Assembly (NCBI RefSeq): GCF_007829885.1
Contig: NZ_VIWW01000001.1
Location: 3,906,001 to 3,970,000, forward strand
Length of the DNA stretch: 64,000 nucleotides
Source: Streptomyces brevispora
GTDB taxonomy: Bacteria > Actinomycetota > Actinomycetes > Streptomycetales > Streptomycetaceae
Direction of reading: 5' to 3'
Positions within the stretch are counted from its first letter, which is position 1. Every line of letters begins with the position of its first letter. The position numbers and the translations under genes are program-made. The notes under the pieces were generated by a model, which was not told the DNA's origin, ran no database searches, and saw only the letters and a list, made by a program, of their open reading frames with translations. Below are positions 8,530-17,365 of this stretch, piece after piece.

Positions 8530-8690
8530 CGCCTACCGGGTTAGCTGTCGGGTTCGGGCGGAACGGAAGGCTGCCCTACGGTCCTGATGGGGGATTCGGA
8601 CCGATTCACCCCGGTGATGCGTGTGGGTCCCCGGTTCCTGGCTCCGTACGGGCAGCCCGGATTCGGCGTGGACGTCCGCTCGGCGTGGTT
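8530..8690 (-). promoter_or_regulatory. ydaO-type c-di-AMP riboswitch
   Basis: Read on the minus strand, the leader carries the conserved ydaO blocks in order: GAGCCAGGAACCGGGGACCC (about 8643-8624), CACCGGGGTGAATC (about 8618-8605), GTAGGGCAGCC (about 8581-8571) and CCGAACCCGACAGCTAACCC (about 8556-8537), ending just before the ribosome-binding site of the NlpC/P60 gene. These match the known c-di-AMP aptamer. Known members in Streptomyces act as OFF switches for cell-wall hydrolases. A candidate -10 TAGCGT (plus-strand ACGCTA, 8723-8728) with TTCACA 18 bases upstream lies before it. Confidence 0.9.
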
Positions 8691-8936
8691 CGCCTCTGGG
8701 GGTACGGGCCGCCCGAACGAGCACGCTAGCCAACTCATGGTGCCGCTGTGAAGGTTGATGTTCGATATGCCCGATACATTTTCGTGACCTCGGCGAAGTG
8801 GTGCGGTCCGGGCAGGTCAGGTCCGGGATTCACCCACGCAGTGTCGACGCGGCATCGCTTTGTGTGCCCGCGCGGTGGTGTGCGGTTCGCCATGCGGCCC
8901 CGGGGTGTCGGTGCGGCGCTCTAGACTCGGACAGCG

Positions 8937-11375
8937 ATGAGCAGCCTCTTTGACGACAGTTTCCTGGCCGGCCTCCAGCACACGGAGGAAGGGCCCCCGC
9001 CGCCCCCCGAGGACTCCGCACCCGAAGTGGTGCCGGAGGACCTCTTCGGGGGCGTGTTCGACGGGCCCCCGCCGTCCCACGACGCGTACTACCGCGACGG
9101 GGCCCACCGCCCGGTCGTCGACCCCGCCGCGCTGCTCGACGGGCTGAACACCGAGCAGCGCGCCGCCGTCGTGCACGCGGGCTCCCCGCTGCTCATCGTC
9201 GCCGGGGCCGGTTCGGGCAAGACCCGGGTGCTCACCCACCGCATCGCCCACCTGCTGGCCGAGCGCGGGGTGCACCCCGGCCAGATCCTGGCGATCACCT
9301 TCACCAACAAGGCCGCCGGTGAGATGAAGGAGCGCGTCGAGCAGCTCGTCGGACCCCGTGCCAACGCCATGTGGGTCATGACCTTCCACAGCGCGTGCGT
9401 ACGGATCCTGCGCCGCGAGTCGAAGAAGCTCGGCTTCACCTCCTCGTTCTCGATCTACGACGCGGCGGACTCCAAGCGGCTGATGGCCCTGGTCTGCCGC
9501 GATCTCGACCTCGACCCGAAGCGCTTCCCGCCGAAGTCGTTCACGGCGAAGGTGTCGAACCTGAAGAACGAACTGATCGACGAGGAGACGTTCGCCGGCC
9601 AGGCCGCGGACGGCTTCGAGAAGACCGTCGCCCAGGCCTACGCGCTCTACCAGTCCCGGCTGCGCGAGGCCAACGCGCTGGACTTCGACGACATCATCAT
9701 GACGACGGTGCACCTGCTCCAGGCGTTCCCCGACGTCGCCGAGCACTACCGCCGCCGCTTCCGGCACGTCATGGTCGACGAGTACCAGGACACCAACCAC
9801 GCCCAGTACACGCTCGTACGGGAACTGGTCGGCCCGGCCGGTGCCGACGACGCCCCCGCCGAACTGTGTGTCGTGGGTGACGCGGACCAGTCGATCTACG
9901 CCTTCCGCGGCGCCACGATCCGCAACATCCTCCAGTTCGAGGAGGACTACCCGAACGCGACCACGATCCTGCTGGAGCAGAACTACCGCTCCACCCAGAC
10001 GATCCTGTCCGCCGCCAACGCCGTCATCGAGCGCAACGAGAGCCGCCGCCCGAAGAACCTCTGGACCAACGCCGGCTCCGGCGCCCGGATCACCGGCTAC
10101 GTCGCGGACACCGAGCACGACGAGGCGCAGTTCGTCGCCGACGAGATCGACCGGCTGACCGACGCGGGCGACACCAAGGCGGGCGACGTCGCGATCTTCT
10201 ACCGGACGAACGCGCAGTCCCGTGTCTTCGAGGAGATCTTCATCCGGGTCGGCCTGCCCTACAAGGTCGTCGGCGGTGTGCGCTTCTACGAGCGCAAGGA
10301 GGTCCGGGACGTCCTGGCCTACCTCCGGGTCCTCGCCAACCCGGAGGACACGGTTCCGCTGCGCCGCATCCTGAACGTGCCCAAGCGCGGCATCGGCGAC
10401 CGGGCCGAGGCGATGATCGACGCCCTGTCACTGCGCGAGAAGATCACCTTCCCGCAGGCGCTGCGCCGCGTCGACGAGGCGTACGGCATGGCCGCCCGTT
10501 CCGCCAACGCCGTCAAGCGGTTCAACACGCTGATGGAGGAGTTGCGCACGATCGTCGAGTCCGGCGCGGGGCCCGCGGTCGTGCTGGAGGCCGTCATGGA
10601 ACGGACCGGCTACCTCGCCGAGCTCCAGGCCTCCACCGACCCGCAGGACGAGACCCGGATCGAGAACCTCCAGGAGCTCGCCGCCGTCGCGCTCGAATTC
10701 GAGCAGGAGCGCGGCGAGGAGGAGGGCGCGGGCACCCTCCCGGAGTTCCTGGAACGGGTCGCGCTCGTCGCCGACTCCGACCAGATCCCCGACGAGGACA
10801 CCGACGGCTCCGGCGTCGTCACGCTGATGACCCTGCACACGGCGAAGGGCCTCGAGTTCCCGGTGGTCTTCCTGACCGGCATGGAGGACGGCGTCTTCCC
10901 GCACATGCGGGCGCTGGGCCAGGTCAAGGAGCTGGAGGAGGAGCGCCGGCTCGCCTATGTCGGCATCACCCGGGCCCGCGAGCGGCTCTACCTGACCCGG
11001 GCGGCGATGCGCAGCGCCTGGGGCCAGCCCTCGTACAACCCGCCTTCGCGGTTCCTGGAGGAGATCCCGGAGCAGCACCTGGAGTGGAAGCGGAAGGGGC
11101 CGATGGCGGCTCCCGCGGGACCGACGTCGGGCATCACCTCGTCGCTGTCCGCGTCCCGCTCGCGTTCCGGGCCCTCGGGCTTCGCGACCCGGCGGACCTC
11201 GGACAGGCCGACGATCACCCTGGTGGTCGGCGACCGGGTCACCCACGACCAGTTCGGTCTGGGCACGGTGACGGCGGTCGAGGGCATCGGCGACCAGGCG
11301 AAGGTCACGGTCGACTTCGGGGACGAGCGGCCGAAGAAGCTGCTGCTGCGGTACGCACCGGTCCAGAAGCTGTAG
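8937..11375 (+). CDS. pcrA: ATP-dependent DNA helicase, UvrD/PcrA type
   Basis: 812 residues, superfamily 1A helicase. The Q motif GLNTEQRAAVVHAG and Walker A GAGSGKTRVLTHR are near residues 65-100. Motif Ia ITFTNKAAGEM, Walker B VDEYQDTNHAQ, motif III VVGDADQSIYAFRGA, motif IV LEQNYRSTQ, motif V VTLMTLHTAKGLEFPVVFLTG and motif VI AYVGITRARERLYL follow in order. The C-terminus is a Tudor-like tail (VGDRVTHDQFGLGTVTAVEG) that binds RNA polymerase in PcrA. It unwinds DNA 3'-5' in repair and in clearing transcription and replication conflicts. TAGACT at 8922-8927 ends nine bases before the ATG, so the mRNA may be leaderless. Confidence 0.96.
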   Translation: MSSLFDDSFLAGLQHTEEGPPPPPEDSAPEVVPEDLFGGVFDGPPPSHDAYYRDGAHRPVVDPAALLDGLNTEQRAAVVHAGSPLLIVAGAGSGKTRVLTHRIAHLLAERGVHPGQILAITFTNKAAGEMKERVEQLVGPRANAMWVMTFHSACVRILRRESKKLGFTSSFSIYDAADSKRLMALVCRDLDLDPKRFPPKSFTAKVSNLKNELIDEETFAGQAADGFEKTVAQAYALYQSRLREANALDFDDIIMTTVHLLQAFPDVAEHYRRRFRHVMVDEYQDTNHAQYTLVRELVGPAGADDAPAELCVVGDADQSIYAFRGATIRNILQFEEDYPNATTILLEQNYRSTQTILSAANAVIERNESRRPKNLWTNAGSGARITGYVADTEHDEAQFVADEIDRLTDAGDTKAGDVAIFYRTNAQSRVFEEIFIRVGLPYKVVGGVRFYERKEVRDVLAYLRVLANPEDTVPLRRILNVPKRGIGDRAEAMIDALSLREKITFPQALRRVDEAYGMAARSANAVKRFNTLMEELRTIVESGAGPAVVLEAVMERTGYLAELQASTDPQDETRIENLQELAAVALEFEQERGEEEGAGTLPEFLERVALVADSDQIPDEDTDGSGVVTLMTLHTAKGLEFPVVFLTGMEDGVFPHMRALGQVKELEEERRLAYVGITRARERLYLTRAAMRSAWGQPSYNPPSRFLEEIPEQHLEWKRKGPMAAPAGPTSGITSSLSASRSRSGPSGFATRRTSDRPTITLVVGDRVTHDQFGLGTVTAVEGIGDQAKVTVDFGDERPKKLLLRYAPVQKL

Positions 11376-11415
11376 CGGCCGGCCGGTCCGGCGGACGGCT
11401 GCGGCCGCCCGCCGC

Positions 11416-13158
11416 TCAGGTCGGGTCGACGTTGTGGCTGCGGAGCCAGGGCAGCGGGTCGATCGCCGCGCCGCCGCCGGGCCGCACCTCGAAGTGCATG
11501 TGGGGGCCGGTCGAGTTGCCGGAGTCCCCGGAGTACGCGATCACGTCGCCGGCCCTGACCTGGCCCGAGCGGATCCGGGTGCTGCTGAGGTGGCAGTACC
11601 AGGTCTCGGTGCCGTCGGCCATCGTGACGATGGCCATGTTCCCGTAGGCGGTGTGGAACTGCGTGCGAACGGTGCCGTCGGTCGCCGCCATCACCGGGGT
11701 TCCCTCCAGGACGGGGAAGTCGATGCCCGTGTGCACGGACATCCAGTTGACGCCCGCCTGGCCGAAGTACGCGCTGAGGCGGTGGTCCTTGACCGGCATG
11801 ACGTACTTGGGGCGCAGGGCCTCCTTGCGGGCGGCCTCCACCTCGCGCTTCTTCTTCTCGGCGGCCTGCCGCGCCTTCAGGTCGATGCGCTCCTGGGTGC
11901 GGCTGGCGCGGTCGGCGAAGTTCTCCGCGTCGGCGCTGAGATTGGCGAGCTGGGTGTCGAGTTTGTTGTTGGCGGCGACCGGCTTGACCGTGCCGGGGTC
12001 GGCGGCCGCCATCGTCGTGGTGTCGTCCTTCTTCTCCTCGTCGCCGCCCAGCCCGCCGATTCCGCCCACGGAGGCGGCGGCGATACCGGCCACGCTCATC
12101 ACGCAGGCGGAGGGAACGGCGACGGTGAGGAGCGCGGAACGCTTGGCGGGCGAACGCCTGCGGCTGCGGCCGCCACCGCGGGAGACCGGACGGCCCACGG
12201 GGCGATGGGCGTCGGCAGGGGACGGGGACGGCGCAGGGGGCGGGGACGAGGGCCGGGCCTGGTCGTGGTTTCGGGCGGCGGCTTCGTGGCCGGAGGGGCG
12301 GTCGCCCGGTCCGGCATCGGGGCCGTCGGCGTCGAGGCCCGTCTCCGGGAGGCTGAACTCGGCGGTCCGGTAGGGCTCGTACGGATCGTAGGAGGCCTGA
12401 TCATGGGCCTGATCGCGGTCACGGTCGCGGTCGAGGTCGACGTTGAGGTCGTGGCGATGGTCCTGGTCGTGGTCCGGGGAGCTGCCCTCGTGAGGCTCAT
12501 ACGCCTCGTGCCTCTCGTACGTCTCGTACGGATGCCGTGTTGTCTGTTCGGGCCCATGCGATGGCGTCACATGGTGCGGCGTTTGCGGCGTCTGCTGTGT
12601 GTGCTCGGGCGTGGCGCCGGTGTTCCAGGCGGTGGCGTCGTACGCGCCGGAGTCGTATCCCGCCGTGGCGCCACTTGCCCACTGGCCGTTCGCGTACCAG
12701 CCGGAGGTGTCCCACTGGCCGGACGAGTCCGGGTCGCCGCCCTGCGCCGGGATGTTCGCACCGTAGCCGTCGGGCACTGCCCAGGTCCCGGTGGTGTCGT
12801 ACTGATGCGCAGCCGCGTCGTACTGGGGGGCCGCTTCGTACTGCTGCGCCGCCGCCTCGTACTGCGGGGCCGCTTCGTACGGGGGGTGCTGTTGAGGGTG
12901 GGGGGTGTAGGCCGTGTAGTCGGCGGTGTGGTCGTACTCGGCGGTCCGGTGCGCGCCCGTGTCCCACTGGGTGGTGTCGTACTGGCCGCTGTAACCGGCC
13001 TGCCCGCTGTCGTACGGGGCGGCGTAACCAGGCGTCATGGTGTCGTACGAACCGTCGTAGCCGCCGGGGAGGGAGCCGAAGAGCGGGTCGCTGTCGAAGC
13101 CGCCCGTGGAGTGGCTTTCGTATCCGACGTGCCCGGCGTGGGGGTGCTGGTCGTTCAC
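11416..13158 (-). CDS. Membrane-anchored M23 metallopeptidase with Tyr/Gln-rich N-terminus
   Basis: 580 residues from the GTG at 13158. About 280 residues of low-complexity sequence come first, with repeats such as YEAAPQYEAAAQQYEAAPQY and then His/Asp/Arg-rich stretches. One membrane helix follows (ALLTVAVPSACVMSVAGIAA), then a charged coiled coil and a C-terminal LytM/M23 domain. Zinc ligands appear as H and D in VHTGIDFP and as HMH in STGPHMHFEV. The topology puts the Tyr/Gln-rich part in the cytoplasm and the endopeptidase outside. M23 enzymes cut peptidoglycan cross-bridges. Convergent with pcrA, 40 bp apart. Confidence 0.9.
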   Translation of the reverse strand: MNDQHPHAGHVGYESHSTGGFDSDPLFGSLPGGYDGSYDTMTPGYAAPYDSGQAGYSGQYDTTQWDTGAHRTAEYDHTADYTAYTPHPQQHPPYEAAPQYEAAAQQYEAAPQYDAAAHQYDTTGTWAVPDGYGANIPAQGGDPDSSGQWDTSGWYANGQWASGATAGYDSGAYDATAWNTGATPEHTQQTPQTPHHVTPSHGPEQTTRHPYETYERHEAYEPHEGSSPDHDQDHRHDLNVDLDRDRDRDQAHDQASYDPYEPYRTAEFSLPETGLDADGPDAGPGDRPSGHEAAARNHDQARPSSPPPAPSPSPADAHRPVGRPVSRGGGRSRRRSPAKRSALLTVAVPSACVMSVAGIAAASVGGIGGLGGDEEKKDDTTTMAAADPGTVKPVAANNKLDTQLANLSADAENFADRASRTQERIDLKARQAAEKKKREVEAARKEALRPKYVMPVKDHRLSAYFGQAGVNWMSVHTGIDFPVLEGTPVMAATDGTVRTQFHTAYGNMAIVTMADGTETWYCHLSSTRIRSGQVRAGDVIAYSGDSGNSTGPHMHFEVRPGGGAAIDPLPWLRSHNVDPT

Positions 13159-13426
13159 CAACTTCTCTCTCGCCTCGGCAGCAGGACCTGTGTCCGGGGT
13201 CCGTGGGGGACTCCGTGGGGAAAGCAGTGGCCGCGACTGTACCCGGCGGTATGCGACGCCGACAATCTTCCACGGCTCCCGGCCGCTCGGGAAACGGGCA
13301 ATCGGCCGTCTTTCGACGAACCGCTCACACACCCTTGGCTCTATGTTCGAAACTCGTTCTATTTCCGGCGCGACAAGCCGTTGCCCGGCCCGCCCGGACG
13401 GTGCGCGGCTCCGGAATCCGGCGGGC

Positions 13427-14479
13427 TCAGGCCACGGATGCGGCGCCGGGGCCGCCCCGGGCCGGCTCGTGCGCGTCGAGCGCCTGGCGGATTCCGGCGG
13501 CCACGGCCGGGTGCACGAGCAGCGCGAGATGCCCGATCCCGCTGACGCGTACGTTCGTCACGTCGAGGTCCGGGTGGTCGATGCAGGCCGCCTCGGCAGG
13601 GACGATCACCTGGTCCAGCTCGCTCCAGAAGCTGACGAACCGGGTGCGGCAGCCGGGCGCCGGCAGCCGCAGTTCCTCGATCGGGGCCGAACCGCTGCGC
13701 ATCTGGCGCACGATCGGGTGGGCGCTGGCCAGCGGGGCGACAGCGGTGCCGGCGTGCGGTGTACCGAGGGTGACCAGGGTGCGGACCCGTCGGTCACCAC
13801 CCAGTCGCTGCACGTAGTAGCGCGCTATCAGGCCGCCCAGGCTGTGCCCGACGATGTCGACCTCGTGGTGCCCGGTGCGGGCGCAGATCTCCTCGATGTG
13901 CAGGCCGAGCAGCTCGGCGGACGTACGGATGTCGCAGGTCAGCGGGGAGTAGTTGAGCGACTCCAGATGGCGCCAGCCGTGCCGGGAGAGGGAGCGGCGC
14001 AGCAGGACGAAGACGGAGCGGTTGTCGATGAAACCGTGCAGGAGTACGACGGGCGGCCGGTCGGGGTTTGCGGCGTTGCCGGTGTTGCCGGCGTTCGCGG
14101 CGCCTCCGGTGTTCCTGACGGCTCCGGCGGCTCCGGCGGCTCCTGCGGCTCCGGCGGTTCCGGCTTTTCTGGCGGCTTTGGACGTTCCTGCGGCTCCGGC
14201 GGTTTCGGCTTTTCTGGCGGCTTTGGACGTTCCGGCGGCTCCGGCGGTTTCGGCTTTTCTGGCGGGCCGGGTGGTGGTCCCGGACGGTGCGGGGGCCGGA
14301 TCGACCGCCGGGCATGGTGGGGTGCGCCGTTCGCCGGTGATCCCGGTGGGATAGAGCAGTGCGTGGCCGGCGAGCACCACGAGTTCCAGTGCGGTCGCTC
14401 TCAGCAGTGCGGACGACAGCCAGGGGTCACGCAGGCACGACGGGCACGGCAGTAGGAGAGGAAAGGGCAGCGCCTTCAC
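13427..14479 (-). CDS. Alpha/beta-hydrolase (triacylglycerol lipase-like)
   Basis: 350 residues. The oxyanion-hole motif PVVLLHGFIDN and nucleophile elbow DIVGHSLGGLIARYY identify a class of secreted or membrane-associated esterase/lipase. An Asp in ELDQVIVP and a His in GIGHLALLVHP are candidates for the rest of the triad. The N-terminus is hydrophobic (LRATALELVVLAGHALLYP) and followed by an Ala/Lys/Thr/Gly repeat linker built from a 45-bp tandem repeat (TSKAARKAETAGAAG). The GTG start at 14479 has AGGAGG at seven bases. The linker likely spans the cell wall; the substrate is unknown. Confidence 0.85.
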   Translation of the reverse strand: MKALPFPLLLPCPSCLRDPWLSSALLRATALELVVLAGHALLYPTGITGERRTPPCPAVDPAPAPSGTTTRPARKAETAGAAGTSKAARKAETAGAAGTSKAARKAGTAGAAGAAGAAGAVRNTGGAANAGNTGNAANPDRPPVVLLHGFIDNRSVFVLLRRSLSRHGWRHLESLNYSPLTCDIRTSAELLGLHIEEICARTGHHEVDIVGHSLGGLIARYYVQRLGGDRRVRTLVTLGTPHAGTAVAPLASAHPIVRQMRSGSAPIEELRLPAPGCRTRFVSFWSELDQVIVPAEAACIDHPDLDVTNVRVSGIGHLALLVHPAVAAGIRQALDAHEPARGGPGAASVA

Positions 14480-14652
14480 GGGTCGACCTCCTGCTCCGGC
14501 ACTCGGGGAGAGGCGGCTCCTGCCCCGTATGCCTTCATGGGGCGCCGTGCCGGAGGTCCGGGTCGGTCCGGGCGGCGGAGCGCCGACCGGGACCCGCCGG
14601 CCGCCGCGCCTTCCGGATCACCTTCGGTGACCGGCCGGTGGGCGGTCGGTGA

Positions 14653-14695
14653 GTCGTACCACCGTGCCGTGCGGCTGACGGCGCGGTGGTACGAC
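14653..14695. other. Long imperfect palindrome in divergent spacer
   Basis: Arms GTCGTACCACCG (14653-14664) and CGGTGGTACGAC (14684-14695) continue into an inner GCCGT/ACGGC pair, giving an 18-bp stem with one wobble pair and a seven-base loop. It lies in the 416-bp spacer between the divergent lipase and B12-subunit genes, so it is not a simple 3' terminator for either. A regulator site or cruciform is possible. Otherwise the spacer (14480-14895) shows only GC-rich sequence. Confidence 0.6.
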
Positions 14696-14895
14696 GACCT
14701 CGTGCGGCTCCCCTGGCGGCCGGTCCCGCACGGCAGGTGTGCCGCGTGCTGCGGGAAACGGCGCCCGGTGAACATGTCCCACGTGTGATTTCCCCCTCCC
14801 CGACCACCGCGAAACAGCGGCTTGCGGGATGCTGTGGATAACGTTCGTTCACATTCCCGGCCCTTCAGGTGCGGGAGACGCATGTGGAGGCAGTG

Positions 14896-15309
14896 ATGGG
14901 TGTGACGGGTCCGATCCGTGTGGTGGTGGCCAAGCCGGGCCTCGACGGCCATGACCGCGGGGCCAAGGTGATCGCGCGGGCGCTGCGCGACGCCGGTATG
15001 GAGGTCATCTACACAGGGCTCCACCAGACGCCCGAGCAGATCGTGGACACCGCGATCCAGGAGGATGCCGACGCGATCGGCCTCTCGATCCTCTCGGGCG
15101 CGCACAACACGCTCTTCGCGAAGGTGATCGCGCTGCTGAAGGAGCGCGAGGCGGAGGACATCAAGGTCTTCGGCGGCGGCATCATCCCGGAGGCGGACAT
15201 CGCACCGCTCAAGGAGCAGGGTGTCGCGGAGATCTTCACCCCGGGCGCGACGACGGTCGAGATCGTCGCCTGGGTCAACGCGAACGTCCGCCAGCCGGCT
15301 GAAGCCTGA
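14896..15309 (+). CDS. icmB: Cobalamin-binding small subunit, isobutyryl-CoA mutase type
   Basis: 137 residues forming a single B12-binding domain. The base-off ligand motif appears as KPGLDGHDRGAKV (the D-x-H-x-x-G His) and the second signature as GLSILSGAHNTLF with GGGIIP further on. It equals the C-terminal domain of methylmalonyl-CoA mutase, and its length fits the stand-alone IcmB subunit (about 136 residues) that pairs with IcmA to interconvert isobutyryl- and butyryl-CoA. The large subunit is not in this window, which is also usual for Streptomyces icmB. The ATG at 14896 has GGAGG at five bases. The alternative is a small subunit of another acyl-CoA mutase. Confidence 0.88.
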   Translation: MGVTGPIRVVVAKPGLDGHDRGAKVIARALRDAGMEVIYTGLHQTPEQIVDTAIQEDADAIGLSILSGAHNTLFAKVIALLKEREAEDIKVFGGGIIPEADIAPLKEQGVAEIFTPGATTVEIVAWVNANVRQPAEA

Positions 15310-15533
15310 TCCCACGGGCGGCCGGTCCCACCACGGGGGCTGGCCGCGGGAACTGATCCGTACCGAGCCTGATCCGCCCTGAGCCGGATCCGCCCTGATC
15401 CTGGCCTGCCCCGAGCCTGATCCGCCGCGAGCCTGATCGGCTGCCCCGGGCCTGATCCCAGCCTGTCCGTCTCACCGTCCCACCCGTCTCAGTTATCCCG
15501 TCTGTCTCGTCTGTCCTGTCTGTCTCGTCTTTC
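15307..15533. repeat. Degenerate stop-proximal repeats between icmB and the DUF5691 gene
   Basis: From the icmB stop, variants of GAGCCTGATCCGCC recur about six times to 15460. From the opposite side, the sequence immediately after the DUF5691 stop repeats GAGACAGACAGGA-like units (15485-15533 on the minus strand). Both sets begin at the respective stop codon. No gene is seen here. Confidence 0.65.
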
Positions 15534-17348
15534 TCACCGGTCCGGTGCCAGCTCCGCGTCCATCTCCGCCCGCAGCCGCAGGGTGGAGACCAGGCGCTGG
15601 AACGCCTCCGACCAGTAGCCGTTCGCTCCGGGGGAGGCGTCGGCCGGTTCGTCGGGGGTTGTGGTGAGGACCTCCAGGTGGCCGGCCTCGGCCGGGTTCA
15701 GGCAGCGTTCGGCGAGGCCCATCACTCCGCTGAAGCTCCAGGGATAGCTGCCGGCGTCCCGGGCGATCTCGAGGGCGTCGACGACGGATCGGCCGAGCGG
15801 CTCGGCCCAGGGGGTCGGGCAGACCCCCAGCAGCTGGAACGCCTCCGACAGGCCGTGCGCGGCGATGAATTCGGCCACCCAGCCGGCCCGTTCGGCGGCG
15901 GGCAGCACGACCAGGAGCTTCGACCGCTCGGCGAGCGACGCCGTACCGGGGCTGTTCGACGGGGGTGTCGAGGGGGTGCCGAGCAGCGCTCGCGCCCACT
16001 CCGGGTCCCGCTGCCGGACGGCCGCCCGGCACCAGGCCGCGTGGAGTTCCTCGCTCCAGCCGTCCGCCACGGGCAGCGCGACGATCTCCCGCGCATCGCG
16101 GCCGCCGAACCGCTCCGGCCAGATGGCGAGCGGGGACGACTCCACCAACTGGCCGAGCCACCAGGACCGCTCGCCCCGCCCGGACGGCGGGAGTGCCACC
16201 ACACCGTCGCGCTGCATCGCCGCATCGCATTCGTGCGGGGCCTCCACGGCCACGGACGGGTCGGTGCCGGTGAGGCCGGGGCTGACGCAGGACAGGGCTC
16301 GGGCCGCCATCCGGCGGGCGAGCGCCGATTCGGGGAGTGCGGAAAGCAGCTCGGCGGCCGTCGTCCGGACATTGCGGCTGCGGTCGGCGAGGGCCTGCTC
16401 CAGGAAGTCCTCATCGGCGCCGGAGAGCCCGTTGCGCAGGGAGTCGACGAACATCAGCCGGTCCTCGGCCCGCTCGGCGGCCCAGGTGGTGGCGAGCAGG
16501 ACGCGAGCGGCACCGGCCTCGTGCGCCCGCACCGCCGCGAGCAGGGCGACCCGTTCGGCGAACAGGCCTTCCTCCCACAGCTGGTGGACCGCTTCCGGGT
16601 CGGTCACGTCGGGCAGCAGCGAGCTGCCGGACGCGCCGCGCAGCGCGAACTTCCACTCGGGGTTCAACCCGGCCAGCCACAGCCCGCGCGGCCCGGCGAA
16701 CGCCAGGGCGTGGGGCCGCAGATCGGTTCGTGCCCGGGCCGCGTCCAGCAGGGCGGGCAGCGCCGCGTCCGGTGCCCGGTAGCCGTGCAGATTGGCGGCG
16801 GCCAGCCACTGCGGAATCAGTTCCGTCAGATCAGGGGCCGTGCCGCGTCTGCCGCCCGAACCGCTCGGTGCCGCCCGGTCCGCCAGCAGCCGGTTCAGCC
16901 TGCTCCGGGCGGCCTCCGGCAGGGGTGGTCGCGGGTCGGCGGGCGCGGGATCGGGCCGGGGGGCCGCGGGAGCGGGCAGCAGACCCGCCCGGCGCCGCAC
17001 GGTGTGCAGGGCGGCGGCACTCAGCAGCGCGGCCGCCGCGCCGTCCGGGCCGGCGTGACCCGGGGCGCCGCCCGGGGCGCCTTTCGCGCCGCTTTTCGCG
17101 ACGTCTTTCGCGCGGGTGCCGGATGCCACCGGGGGTGGGCGGCGGTCCGTTCCGAGCAGCGCCGAGGTGACGAGCTCCTCCCACGACGTGGCGGCGGGCA
17201 GACGGGTGGAGGCGGGCACATCGGTGTTGGCGCCGGCCGCAGGGTGCGCGCCGGGCGCGCCGGTGGGAGCTCCGGTGGGGGCGCCGGTGGGGCCGTCGGC
17301 CGCCGAGGCAGTGGTGGTGGGCGTGGTGGGCGTGGTGGTACGGGGCAT
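15534..17348 (-). CDS. DUF5691 family protein
   Basis: 604 residues. The N-terminus is Pro/Thr/Ala-rich low complexity (PTGAPTGAPTGAPGAHPAAG) and is followed by a helical protein whose opening WEELVTSALLGTDRRPPP is typical of DUF5691. Alpha-helical repeats continue to the end (DEDFLEQALADRSRNVRTTA and AELLSALPESALARRMAARA resemble HEAT repeats). No catalytic motif is visible. The ATG at 17348 has GGAGGAGGAG upstream. It starts 17 bases after the stop of the SWIM-domain gene, so the two form a leftward operon. Across the divergent promoter lie MoxR, DUF5682 and VWA genes, and I take all five as one module. Molecular function unknown. Confidence 0.85.
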   Translation of the reverse strand: MPRTTTPTTPTTTASAADGPTGAPTGAPTGAPGAHPAAGANTDVPASTRLPAATSWEELVTSALLGTDRRPPPVASGTRAKDVAKSGAKGAPGGAPGHAGPDGAAAALLSAAALHTVRRRAGLLPAPAAPRPDPAPADPRPPLPEAARSRLNRLLADRAAPSGSGGRRGTAPDLTELIPQWLAAANLHGYRAPDAALPALLDAARARTDLRPHALAFAGPRGLWLAGLNPEWKFALRGASGSSLLPDVTDPEAVHQLWEEGLFAERVALLAAVRAHEAGAARVLLATTWAAERAEDRLMFVDSLRNGLSGADEDFLEQALADRSRNVRTTAAELLSALPESALARRMAARALSCVSPGLTGTDPSVAVEAPHECDAAMQRDGVVALPPSGRGERSWWLGQLVESSPLAIWPERFGGRDAREIVALPVADGWSEELHAAWCRAAVRQRDPEWARALLGTPSTPPSNSPGTASLAERSKLLVVLPAAERAGWVAEFIAAHGLSEAFQLLGVCPTPWAEPLGRSVVDALEIARDAGSYPWSFSGVMGLAERCLNPAEAGHLEVLTTTPDEPADASPGANGYWSEAFQRLVSTLRLRAEMDAELAPDR

Positions 17349-17365
17349 CGCTCCTCCTCCAGGAG

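Noticed and set aside
11656..13545. Rightward open frames over the M23 gene
   Set aside because: Val/Arg/Gly-rich antisense shadows with no recognisable domain; the leftward M23 gene has clear catalytic motifs.
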